Shown piece after piece: positions 40,701-49,063 of a stretch of DNA of 64,000 bases (its first letter is position 1; each line of letters starts with the position of its first letter). This DNA comes from Akkermansiaceae bacterium. GTDB lineage: Bacteria; Verrucomicrobiota; Verrucomicrobiia; Verrucomicrobiales; Akkermansiaceae. The DNA lies in contig CAIRGO010000057.1 of the NCBI GenBank assembly GCA_903878115.1, forward strand, positions 1 to 64,000. The letters run 5' to 3'. The notes under the pieces are model-generated. The model was given only the letters and a program-made list of their open reading frames with translations. It searched no databases and had not been told where the DNA came from. The position numbers and the translations under genes were made by a program.

Positions 40701-41459
40701 GATGTTAGCACACTATGGGCGCGGACATCTGCACTCGAGAGTAAAACGGCAGTCGGAATTCCAATCGCTGCAATGTCATTAATGAACGGCGGTGTGAGCC
40801 GCAGCGCTGCCATCGATGCCACAAAAATAGACAACGCACGTTCTAACGATTGGAATGGCTACCGTGAACTCACCGAGCCGGAACTGGAGATTTTGGCCGT
40901 CAAAATTGTCGAGCAAGTACGCGCGCGAGGGCCGTTTTTATCGATGTCTGAATTTGTCAATCGCCAGATCGGCCCCGCGAGTCCGCTCACGGTTAGTGGT
41001 GCCCTAGAATCGGCGATTAAGGAGTCGGAAATTAACGAAAAGAAAAACGCTGCTTTTCCTAATACATTTCTCGCGCAGACTCCCATCACCAGCGCCGATC
41101 TGAGCGATCCTAAGCTCTACAATTACAATACTAAAGAGGCGACCACTGGCAACCCCGCTGCTGGTGCTCCTGGCTGGGTGAATCAGGCCGATTTGCTGCG
41201 CATTTTAGAGCCCGCGGCTACCGTGCGCGGCGATACGTTTGTGATTCGAGTTTGCGGAGAATCATGGGACCCTAGCGGAAATGTCATGGCTCGCGCTTAT
41301 GCCGAGGCCGTGGTGCAACGAGTTCCCGATTATTTGGACCCCACCAATCGTCCCTCGCTCAATGTTTATACAGATACCACTGCCACACAGACGAATAAAA
41401 CTTTCGGGCGGCGCATCAACCTTGTTTCATTCCGCTGGCTTTCTTCTAACGAAATTTGA
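37737..41459 (+). CDS. Large protein with type IV prepilin-like N-terminus; resembles Verru_Chthon cassette protein A
   Basis: RRKGFTLVLTLSLLVLLTIVAIAMLSLSTLTLRTSGQSEAMANAKSNARLAFMLALGDLQKTVGPDRAITA. Confidence 0.7.
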   Translation: MRIRIFTIRRKGFTLVLTLSLLVLLTIVAIAMLSLSTLTLRTSGQSEAMANAKSNARLAFMLALGDLQKTVGPDRAITANSEILAATSSTNVAKPNTTGVWESWSDFNPNSSPSPNYSAQKTSRFRRWLVSSADPAAPLTRDFATSAWTGQTIELVGKNSLGSNSAADSAKVVAGKVPVSKNGVVQGSYAWHVADESVKARVNLYRDPSRNTTLAQKRSLLAGHRPDPSLMKGPDGALLTVMPTDLTAVNFTKATESSGKITDLDQAELLDNATGKIKQFRNDITPYSLGVLTDVRSGTLKQDLSSAFESPTIPTEFINKKLYLTTHGITGVSDPSWNTLNSYYNSYKTLTRAEVSPTLSISSTSGIASAVPTTFIAAPVIAKVDTIFSLVARPLGDVFWVPGNVNVRDYHDYFVNMIFTPVVTLHNPYNVNISFYKMEVSFENLPVAFNFMYQAGGAGGFVSQCVVPGEFESINTMSYDAGAAHKGRTDKIFVMNIANWSNADASSSDISAPIVMKPGETLICGPSFPADSSFKIDSGRGSNTLGFDWDNRLTKAIKAKPSFTPGLGYEMYAVTIGHMRLPGGVYPAGWSGHPFMMLRDASASPKISKSTVTDRFFIEFKAQRPNWYADNSTVNKGEAAATFAVTAKIQNTSSGSLVDYARLQFNYNDDNTLKGVFNNRVYRYPPTGSLTAMQCAAPAGTPYASQGAFVHSFAIFSAYSRTTNGGVYETGKRTKNPIDSPQVNLLRDGRIAGKPFLFHNLSRSNFTMNLATEKPGAQAYELNLQPFLSKGDYQDYMDVDASNRVPSLSGNKTTSGIKSGSYLEIPSGPMQTIADFRRSNALTTSFMPQFVQPVGNSLLHPMMFADKVVQPGIAPYNYTFLDHSVLANHALYDRFYFSTFATRGTTLPDAAFEQFMNGIAPLALQSFMPYRPGGLTVAVAKSELFASGRPKNTSYKTAAEFQMIQGPFNVNSTSVQAWKAALGAMNKSDVSTLWARTSALESKTAVGIPIAAMSLMNGGVSRSAAIDATKIDNARSNDWNGYRELTEPELEILAVKIVEQVRARGPFLSMSEFVNRQIGPASPLTVSGALESAIKESEINEKKNAAFPNTFLAQTPITSADLSDPKLYNYNTKEATTGNPAAGAPGWVNQADLLRILEPAATVRGDTFVIRVCGESWDPSGNVMARAYAEAVVQRVPDYLDPTNRPSLNVYTDTTATQTNKTFGRRINLVSFRWLSSNEI

Positions 41460-41464
41460 TCTTC

Positions 41465-42181
41465 ATGTTCCCTACATTTTTTATCACCGCGTTCACTTCA
41501 TGTTTGCTTGCCATCACGGTTCACGCTCAGCAAGCGGAGCAGGCTGCGCCCGTTCAGTTTCGCGCCGTTTTGCATGATCCCATTCACCCGACAGCGGAAC
41601 TTTTTTATGCGGATAAAACAGGTGTCATCGTGCCGCTCAATTTTCGCCCTGCGGATCTAACAGAAACTCTCTTCACGATGCCCGTCAACGGCTCATTGGT
41701 GCTGTATGACAAAGCCATCATCGACCCAAAGAATCCCAGCGCCAGCGTCGCCGCAAGCATCAAAATAGCGCCTGAAATCAAGCGCGCCATCACCGTTGTA
41801 CTTCCTGCTCCTGCGGGTGAAAAACCAGCCTATCGCATGTTACTCATCGATGACTCCTCCAAAGCCTTTCCTCCCGGAGAATCCCGCGTGCTGCCATTCA
41901 TCGGCATCGAGACCGCCATCCAGGCCGGAGAGCACCGATTGCCCGTGCACCCGGGTAAAATTACCACCGTGCCACCAGTGAAAAAAGTCAATGAATACAT
42001 GATGGCGCAGACGAACTTTTACTACCAGCAAGGAGATGCCTGGGTGCCGTTTACCGAGCGACAACTCCAATACCTCGATGCCTGCCGCCGCATCTTCATC
42101 GTGCACGCCACCCCCGGAGCCCTACAACCCACGGTCATCACCATCGTCGATACCGCAGTCTCGGTCACGCCAGCCCCCTAA
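41465..42181 (+). CDS. Secreted hypothetical protein (second gene of pilin-like cassette)
   Basis: Starts at or just after the stop of the preceding gene (TTG 41456 or ATG 41465); signal peptide MFPTFFITAFTSCLLAITVHAQQ. Confidence 0.65.
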   Translation: MFPTFFITAFTSCLLAITVHAQQAEQAAPVQFRAVLHDPIHPTAELFYADKTGVIVPLNFRPADLTETLFTMPVNGSLVLYDKAIIDPKNPSASVAASIKIAPEIKRAITVVLPAPAGEKPAYRMLLIDDSSKAFPPGESRVLPFIGIETAIQAGEHRLPVHPGKITTVPPVKKVNEYMMAQTNFYYQQGDAWVPFTERQLQYLDACRRIFIVHATPGALQPTVITIVDTAVSVTPAP

Positions 42182-42230
42182 GGAGAAGGAATTTGCAATT
42201 CCTTTTCAAAAAAATCCCCTTCATCTGAGC
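42179..42230 (+). repeat. ~50-bp direct repeat, copy 2
   Basis: taaggagaaggaatttgcaattccttttcaaaaaaatccccttcatctgagc; matches 37522-37572. Confidence 0.85.
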
Positions 42231-42342
42231 TTGAAATATTTCTCACACGAAGCCACGAAGCGGGAAAAAAGTTAGAAGAAATTTCACCACAGCTTGCACA
42301 GATCGTCATCGATAAAAGAAGGGTGATTGCGTTATGTGCAGC

Positions 42343-42556
42343 GCACCCTGAGTGCGGATGGCTCGCCTCCGCCGTGAGGTAGATGAGGCTTGCCTCATGC
42401 GGCGGGGGATCCATTGCACCGAGGAAATCGATACACTAAGCGAATCGCAAAAGACACCCACCGCACTCGGCAAGCCGAGCCGTACCACGGGCGGAGGCAA
42501 GCCTCAGCACTCCTGTTAAAAAACTCAACCCTTCGCGTCCTTCGTGGCTCAGCGGT
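42343..42556 (-). repeat. ~213-bp dispersed repeat, copy B (inverted relative to copy A)
   Basis: caccctgagtgcgg...atgaggcttgcctcatgcgg...cactcggcaagccgag...actcaacccttcgcgtccttcgtggctcagcggt. Confidence 0.85.
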
Positions 42557-42825
42557 GAAAAAATGCGGCCCTGCCTGACAAGATGCTCAGGAATGAGCTT
42601 GCAAATTTCACTCAATACGATAGCATCTCCCTTAGCTGGTTGTTTCTTTTTCATTAGGGCCGATCCTAAGTGGTATCGGCCCGCCAGCCACTAAAATAAT
42701 TTTCCTATGGGACGGCTGTGAATTTTTTTCAATAACTAGTTACTCCTAGTAAATTGGTTGGAAAATGAGGGATTTCTTGTGATATTTGTCCAAGGAATAC
42801 CACTGTGTCGCCGCTCTAATAAAAA

Positions 42826-44109
42826 TCACATGTTAGACGATGGTGCTACGATCAGTAAGCAATCTTCTAAGTGCGGTTGTATGCTTAGCAGCAACGGCGC
42901 ATCATAGTCCTTAAAGCGAGCAGCAAATCGTTCTTCGATTCGGCGATGCGTGTAGTCGAGATCAATCCGCAGTCCATCGTTTGGAGTGCCGAGAACTACG
43001 GAGACAAGTAAGGAATTTTTTCCTTCGCGTACCACGCCACTGCGTCCTTCAGGAAGATCATAGAATAACCGAATGGTGCCCTCTTTATCGACCGCTCCAT
43101 CAGCAACGCGCCGCGCTGTGCCATGAACTCGTTTTGCGGAGGCATGGCGCATCGGGTCACAGCTCGCGTAGGAGATCATGCTGAGGTGATCTTTGTCTAA
43201 CAAATATACCTCTTCCACGCGGAAACGTTTGGTATTCTCGAAGAAGATTTCCTCGTAAGTACGGCTAGTGAATAAAGCGCGCAAACGCCATGGAATGGTC
43301 GCCAGAAATCCTGGCTCGTGGAAGGGAGCTTGCGTCGGCGAATGTTCCGCAAGCGCGCGGCGGATCGTGGCACGTAGCATGGGTTCTATATAGGTGTCCA
43401 TGCCGCCATCGGGAAAGAATAACGAGCGATGCACAGCCTGTTCTACGAGCGGACGGAAACTATCTAACAATTCGTTATCGGTATAGTCCAAGCGCGTTTC
43501 TTCGCGCTCTAGCGGAGGTAGCGAGCGTAGTGGTTCTTCGCTGCTTATTGGTTGCGGGGTCGTTGAGAAAGGCTGATGAAAAGGTACTAGAGGTGTAGTA
43601 GCTGGTGCAGATGCCGGTTGTGGAAAGAAAACGGGATCTGTAGGAGGCGCTATATTTGTTGCCGTAGGCTGAGTTGGTGAGGTAGAAAAAATTTGCTGCG
43701 TCAGTTCGGAAGGAATAACTTCGGGAGCCACAGGCGCAACAAAAGTTGTGGGTGAATCATACGAAGTGACAGGGACGTGAGTGGTTTCCTGCATAACTGC
43801 CGATGGCGGCAAGGGTATGGCAAAAACTGGTTCGAAAAGTTTCTCGGCGGCAGGGGAGAGCGCAGAATCAAACGGGATGCTAGGTAAATTTCCTGACCAA
43901 CTCGGATGAGTGGTTGTGGCGATGGCAGACTGCATGCTGGGCAATGCGGGCATGCTTGGTCTTGGCGCTGCGGCAGCCACAGGATTGAAGTAATCGGCAT
44001 TCTGCAAAGCGGGCATGCTGGGTTTGCTGCTTACCGTAGGATAGTGGCCGCCCAGTGTGGGGAGCTCCGGCATTGCTCTTGTGGGCAAGGGTTTGAGTCC
44101 TAAGGCCAT
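42826..44109 (-). CDS. Hypothetical protein with Pro/Thr-rich N-terminal half and conserved-looking C-terminal domain
   Basis: 427-aa ORF; low-complexity N-terminus; globular C-terminus (RIEERFAARFKDYDAPLLLSIQPHLEDCLLIVAPS). Confidence 0.65.
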   Translation of the reverse strand: MALGLKPLPTRAMPELPTLGGHYPTVSSKPSMPALQNADYFNPVAAAAPRPSMPALPSMQSAIATTTHPSWSGNLPSIPFDSALSPAAEKLFEPVFAIPLPPSAVMQETTHVPVTSYDSPTTFVAPVAPEVIPSELTQQIFSTSPTQPTATNIAPPTDPVFFPQPASAPATTPLVPFHQPFSTTPQPISSEEPLRSLPPLEREETRLDYTDNELLDSFRPLVEQAVHRSLFFPDGGMDTYIEPMLRATIRRALAEHSPTQAPFHEPGFLATIPWRLRALFTSRTYEEIFFENTKRFRVEEVYLLDKDHLSMISYASCDPMRHASAKRVHGTARRVADGAVDKEGTIRLFYDLPEGRSGVVREGKNSLLVSVVLGTPNDGLRIDLDYTHRRIEERFAARFKDYDAPLLLSIQPHLEDCLLIVAPSSNM

Positions 44110-44741
44110 AGCGTCGGCGCGGAGAAATCGTTAGAGTGAGTATTGCCCAATGACGACGCTGATTCTGTCAGCGCACGGGCGGCTTGAGTAATGTGCGCCA
44201 ACTTTGCTTGCGTGGCCTGCTGGGATTGTTGCTGGCTGGCTTCCCAGGCCGCGATTTGTTGGGTGGTTGCTGCGCGAACTTGTTGCAGCTCTTGGCGCAA
44301 TTGTTGGATCAGCCAATTTTCGCGCTGCTCAAGGTGCTGCTCCAGACCGCGTTGCCAAGTGGTGAGCCAAAATCCCATTCGTTGTTCCATTTCCGACATC
44401 ATCTGCGGTTGCACGCGTTGATCACTTCGTTGTTGCGCTGTCGCTTGAATTTGTTCCGCTAGGCGATGGACTTCATTGCGACGAGTGGCAATTTCGCCAC
44501 CGTATTCTAGTCGCATTTGATCAACTTGGTGCTGCATGTTATCATGGGATGTTTCAAATTTCGCCTCCACGGTTTCGATGCGATTGAGCGTGTCCCGATG
44601 TGATAACTGTGGTTGTTCGACGAAATGATCTAAGCGATCAAGACGCTGTTCGACGCGGGCGAGTTGGCGTCCGACGATAATTTCGCGCATTCGCTCAACC
44701 TGAGCGGATGGATTGTAGGGTGATGAGGTGGTGTCTAGCAT
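44100..44741 (-). CDS. Coiled-coil protein
   Basis: Gln/Glu-rich heptad-like sequence; 10-bp overlap with the downstream ORF. Confidence 0.65.
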   Translation of the reverse strand: MLDTTSSPYNPSAQVERMREIIVGRQLARVEQRLDRLDHFVEQPQLSHRDTLNRIETVEAKFETSHDNMQHQVDQMRLEYGGEIATRRNEVHRLAEQIQATAQQRSDQRVQPQMMSEMEQRMGFWLTTWQRGLEQHLEQRENWLIQQLRQELQQVRAATTQQIAAWEASQQQSQQATQAKLAHITQAARALTESASSLGNTHSNDFSAPTLWP

Positions 44742-44933
44742 AGCGAGCCGTGGGTGTCCTGGTGGTGAATCCAGACGGTTGCGGGTGAGGGGGATGCGAG
44801 AGTAAGGTGAAAAAAATACATCTGTAAATAAGTTCTTTAATCCTTCGCTTTTCAGTAATTTCTGTGACTCCCAAGCAAAGTGAAAAAAGCGCAGAAACTA
44901 CGAAAGACAAACGCGCAGAACTGTGCTATAACC

Positions 44934-45599
44934 ATGCCGATGAGCAGCAAGGAAAAAGACCCTGAACAAGATGAAGCACTCGCCGCCATCTGCGCGAAAA
45001 CGCGGAAAAGTCTTATTGCTCGTCTCGATAACTGGGAGGACCAGAAGACCTGGGATGAATTTTATCAAACGTATTGGAAGCTCATCTATGCCGTTGCAAT
45101 CAAAGCTGGATTGCGTCCCGACGAAGCTTTCGATTGCGTTCAAGAAACGATTTTATCGATTGCGAAGCAGAGCAAAAAAAAGCTCTACGATCCAGAGCAA
45201 GGATCGTTTAAATCATGGCTGATGAACATGACGCGTTGGCGCATCAATGATCAATTTCGTAAGCGGAAAAAAGATACCGCGATGAATACTGGCGAATGGG
45301 ATGATGAGCGCAAAACCGCAGTGATTGATCGCTTCGAGGACCCTAACGGAATGCCCTTGGATCGCGTCTGGGATGCGGAGTGGCGTCGCAATATGGCCGA
45401 CGCCGCACTCACTCGTGTGCGCGCCCAAGTATCGCCGAAACAGTATCAAATTTTCGATTACTACGTGCTTCGTGAATGGGACGCTGGAAAAGTCCAGAAG
45501 CACTTAGGAGTGAGCATGGCGCAAGTTTATCTCGCCAAACATCGCGTTGGCTCAGTGTTGAAAAAAGAGTTAGAAAAGTTACGCGAAGATGGCGAGTAA
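44934..45599 (+). CDS. ECF-like RNA polymerase sigma factor
   Basis: FYQTYWKLIYAVAIKAGLRPDEAFDCVQETILSIAKQ..GSFKSWLMNMTRWRINDQFRKRKKD plus C-terminal HTH (YYVLREWDAGKVQKHLGVSMAQVYLAKHRV). Confidence 0.85.
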   Translation: MPMSSKEKDPEQDEALAAICAKTRKSLIARLDNWEDQKTWDEFYQTYWKLIYAVAIKAGLRPDEAFDCVQETILSIAKQSKKKLYDPEQGSFKSWLMNMTRWRINDQFRKRKKDTAMNTGEWDDERKTAVIDRFEDPNGMPLDRVWDAEWRRNMADAALTRVRAQVSPKQYQIFDYYVLREWDAGKVQKHLGVSMAQVYLAKHRVGSVLKKELEKLREDGE

Positions 45600-48156
45600 A
45601 GAGCGACCACATCCTTTGATTCCCGATCATGAAGTGCTCCGTAAAATCGGCGGTGGTGCTTATGGCGAGGTGTGGTTAGCTCGCGGTGAAACGGGAGCCA
45701 TGCGTGCCGTGAAAGTAGTCTGGCGAGAGGACTTCGAAGACGAGCGTACATTTGAACGGGAGTTCGAGGGTATCCTTCGATTTGAACCAATCTCTCGCGA
45801 TCATCCTGGCTTAGTGAACGTATTGCACGTGGGCCGCAGCCCAGACCGGCACTCGTTTTATTATTACGTCATGGAGTTGGGTGATGATATTCATCATGGT
45901 AAAGAAATTCATCCAGTGGAGTACGAACCGCGGACCTTGCGTGCTGATAGCAAGGACACCAAAGCAAAATTGTTTCCTGTGGATCAGTGCCTTGAAGTGG
46001 GCTTGCGTTTGGCAGAAGCGTTAGAGCATCTTCATGAGCGCGGCTTGGCGCATCGTGATGTAAAACCATCTAACGTAATTTTCGTGGGCGGTAAAGCGAA
46101 GCTCGCAGACATCGGACTCGTTGCCGCACGTGGACAACGCACCTTTGTGGGCACGGAAGGTTTTGTTCCTCCCGAGGGGCCGGGTTCAGCGCAAGCGGAT
46201 ATTTATTCGTTAGGCAAAGTTCTCTATGAAATTGCCACGGGCAAAGATCGCCTAGATTTTCCTGCCTTGCCAGATGAGTTGCCTACGGGAGAAGATCGGA
46301 AAAAATGGTTAGCTCTCAATCGCATCATTTGTGATGTCTGCGAGCCGCATTTGTCCAAACGCACGATCAGCACAGCGGGCGATCTGGCAGACGCGCTTCG
46401 TCGAGTGCAACGCGGCAAGCGCCGGCGCAGAAGTCGCACCACTGCTCTGTTCATGACCTTGATGGTGTTGCTAGCGGGAGCAGGATTTTTTGCTTGGAAA
46501 TATGCGGAAAAAGCTGTGCTTGTTGAATGGGTTAGTAGTTTATTTCAAACCAATAAACAGCCAGTAAATCCAGTCGTCAAGATGGGAAAAATTAAAATCG
46601 TTAGTGATCCCGAAGGCGCCGAAGTATTGGATGAACAAGGGCGTCACCTCGGTGAAACGCAAACTGGTGTAATTGAGCGTCCAGTGGGTAGCCAGGTGAA
46701 ATTTACGCTGCGGAAAAATGGCTATCAAGAAATGACGATCGAGCATCTCGTGAAAGTATCGAAAGAGCCGGAATTGTTAGGCGGAGCTTTAAAGATTTTC
46801 TCGCCACCATTATTGGGCGAAGCGTGGGTGGATCACTTAGGCATTCGTTATTTGCCTGAAGAAGATCGACATATTTCTAAAGATTATGTGGGCGAAAGTA
46901 CCTGGAATTTGTATGTGAAAGAGGCAAAACGTCCGGCAGGTGTCGGCACGATAATTGGAATTTCTGAAAATGGCGCGCCTTCACGCGTGGTCATCACTAG
47001 TGCTGCTGAAGCGGAATTGTTTTGTCGCTGGCATCAACGCGGTGCTTCACCATCGTATCTAACAAGTGATCAGGAAATCATGGCGCGTATGGCGACTACT
47101 TTCGAACATCCGGCGATTACAGAGGAGATGCGCGCTAAGGCGCTCAAGCCGTTTCAAGTGGTGGTGCGGCCAGTTCCTTACGGTTCGATCGAGGTGATCG
47201 CCAATCCCGCAGGCGTGGAAGTTTATGTGAATGAGGAATCGCGCGGTCGGATTTACGGCTCTTCGATTATTGAAAAAGTTCACCCAGGTGCTGTCGATTT
47301 GATGTTTTTGTTAGATGGTTACAAACCGCAAACCGTGACAGTCACGTTGCAGAATAATGAGCGCATTTCTGTGCCGATTGAACTGAAACAAAATCAGGGC
47401 GTGGTGTTTGGAAAAAACTGGGAAAATGCGTTAGGGATGAAATTTGTCCCCTTGGGCGAGGAATTGATGGTAAGTGCTTGGGAAACACGGGTGCGTGATT
47501 TTGATCTTTATCAGTCAGAAACAAAAGTGCTGCCAATTCCTACCACCGATTTTCCCCAAGGGCCTGATCATCCGGTTGTCTATGTCAAACGCGATGATGC
47601 CATAAAGTTCTGCGAGTGGCTTACGCTGCGCGAGCGTAAGGACGAACGCATTCAGTTTTCTCAGCAATACCGTTTGCCTACTGATGCGGAATGGTCGCTC
47701 ATGGCTGGACTGAATGTAGAAAAAGGTGCCACACCTGGGGAGCGCGATGGACAAGGCGAAAAAGTTTGGCCCTGGCACAAAATGTGGCCGCCACCTCCAG
47801 GATCAGGAAATTTCGGCGATGAATCACTGCAGAAATCCAGTGGTGTCAATTCCTCTGGTATCATTCTTGGTTACAATGATGGTTTTATTTATACCTCGCC
47901 CGTTGGTTCGTTTCCATCAAATGTGTTAGGCATCTATGACCTATCGGGAAATGTCCACGAATGGGTCTCTGATGACTATAGCAATCGCAAACTCTACGGC
48001 GTAGTGCGCGGGGGAGGTTGGAATACTGCCTCGCAGGAAAAACTTGCGTTGGCGTTTCGACATGCCATCGAACCGAACAAGCGTGATAACCTTTACGGCT
48101 TTCGCGTGGTCATATCAAAAATAGAAAAAGAAGTCTCCAGTAACCAAAATCAATAA
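45589..48156 (+). CDS. Ser/Thr protein kinase with TM, PEGA-like repeats and C-terminal FGE-sulfatase (SUMF1-like) domain
   Basis: IGGGAYGEVWLARG..GLAHRDVKPSNVIF..ADIGLVAARG; PEGA-like KIKIVSDPEGAEVLDEQGRHLG and GSIEVIANPAGVEVYVNEESRG; FGE-like YRLPTDAEWSLMAG..GNVHEWVSD..VVRGGGWN..YGFRVV. Confidence 0.88.
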   Translation: MASKERPHPLIPDHEVLRKIGGGAYGEVWLARGETGAMRAVKVVWREDFEDERTFEREFEGILRFEPISRDHPGLVNVLHVGRSPDRHSFYYYVMELGDDIHHGKEIHPVEYEPRTLRADSKDTKAKLFPVDQCLEVGLRLAEALEHLHERGLAHRDVKPSNVIFVGGKAKLADIGLVAARGQRTFVGTEGFVPPEGPGSAQADIYSLGKVLYEIATGKDRLDFPALPDELPTGEDRKKWLALNRIICDVCEPHLSKRTISTAGDLADALRRVQRGKRRRRSRTTALFMTLMVLLAGAGFFAWKYAEKAVLVEWVSSLFQTNKQPVNPVVKMGKIKIVSDPEGAEVLDEQGRHLGETQTGVIERPVGSQVKFTLRKNGYQEMTIEHLVKVSKEPELLGGALKIFSPPLLGEAWVDHLGIRYLPEEDRHISKDYVGESTWNLYVKEAKRPAGVGTIIGISENGAPSRVVITSAAEAELFCRWHQRGASPSYLTSDQEIMARMATTFEHPAITEEMRAKALKPFQVVVRPVPYGSIEVIANPAGVEVYVNEESRGRIYGSSIIEKVHPGAVDLMFLLDGYKPQTVTVTLQNNERISVPIELKQNQGVVFGKNWENALGMKFVPLGEELMVSAWETRVRDFDLYQSETKVLPIPTTDFPQGPDHPVVYVKRDDAIKFCEWLTLRERKDERIQFSQQYRLPTDAEWSLMAGLNVEKGATPGERDGQGEKVWPWHKMWPPPPGSGNFGDESLQKSSGVNSSGIILGYNDGFIYTSPVGSFPSNVLGIYDLSGNVHEWVSDDYSNRKLYGVVRGGGWNTASQEKLALAFRHAIEPNKRDNLYGFRVVISKIEKEVSSNQNQ

Positions 48157-48161
48157 CAAGT

Positions 48162-48575
48162 ATGATTGAAATTCGCATTAATTATGAAGGTGAATTGCAC
48201 TGTTCAGCACTGCATGTTCCCTCAGGAAATGTCATTGTGACCGATGCCCCCGTCGATAATAACGGACGCGGTGAAGCATTCTCTCCCACTGATCTAGTCG
48301 CCACCGCACTCGGTGCCTGTATGGCCACGGTCATGGGGATTGTCGCAAAACGCAAAGAGGTCGAATTGGCTGGGATGAAAATTACGGTTCATAAAGAAAT
48401 GAGCACCGATACCCCACGGCGCATCGTCGCATTGCCCGTTGCCATTACTATGCCTATAGTAGAATCGCATGCCATCGCTCCGTTGCTTCAGGCCGCCGTT
48501 CACGCATGTCCGGTTCATAATAGCATCCACCCAGACATCGACGTCCCCATCGTCTGGCTATGGCAGCAAGCCTAA
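48162..48575 (+). CDS. OsmC-family protein
   Basis: GRGEAFSPTDLVATALGACMATVMGIVAKRK..VEL..M..HACPVHNSIHPDIDVPI. Confidence 0.87.
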   Translation: MIEIRINYEGELHCSALHVPSGNVIVTDAPVDNNGRGEAFSPTDLVATALGACMATVMGIVAKRKEVELAGMKITVHKEMSTDTPRRIVALPVAITMPIVESHAIAPLLQAAVHACPVHNSIHPDIDVPIVWLWQQA

Positions 48576-48585
48576 GGCAAAAAAT

Positions 48586-48646
48586 TCTAACATCTTCTTC
48601 TTCTTCTTCTTCTTCCCTTCGTGAACTTCGCGGCTTCGTGTGAGAC
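48586..48646. repeat. Dispersed repeat with TTC microsatellite
   Basis: tctaacatcttcttc(ttc)n ccttcgtgaacttcgcggcttcgtgtgagac; reverse complement resembles 52813-52857. Confidence 0.7.
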
Positions 48647-48986
48647 ATTGTTTTTTATTGTCAAAGATCAGACGGATCGGGTAAATCAGACCGATTAGAC
48701 AGATCGCCCCTGTTTCTTTTCCCGCACACTGTTCTCTAACAAATTCTGTTAATTCATACAATTCTGAAATTCTGTTTAAAATTGTCCTGCCACTCATCAC
48801 GCTTTTTTATCCTACCGAAGAAGTCACTCAAATTCATGCCATAATATTCTTCGTTAAATAATATCCTTCGTGTCTTAGCGTCTTTGTGAACTTTGCGGTT
48901 AATCAAAAAAGTCCTCTAATTCATTAATTCGCCACCGTTGACCAGGAATCATTTTTCCTTGAAAATACAATAAAAAGGCACTTTTT

Positions 48987-49000
48987 TGTTCAATCGAACA
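48987..49000. promoter_or_regulatory. LexA box upstream of recA
   Basis: TGTTC-AATC-GAACA perfect dyad, 64 bp before ATG 49064. Confidence 0.75.
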
Positions 49001-49063
49001 TCTTTTTTATTGACTTTTGCCATGTTTTTGACAAATTCCGTCTGTCAACCACATCATAACACT

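Noticed and set aside
45589-48156. FGE-like domain as the formylglycine-generating maturase of the four sulfatases
   Set aside because: The C-terminal part lacks cysteines where catalytic SUMF1 enzymes have them, and the domain is fused to a receptor kinase.
48593-48615. TTC trinucleotide run as a phase-variable coding repeat
   Set aside because: It lies in intergenic DNA within a dispersed repeat, with no convincing ORF across it.
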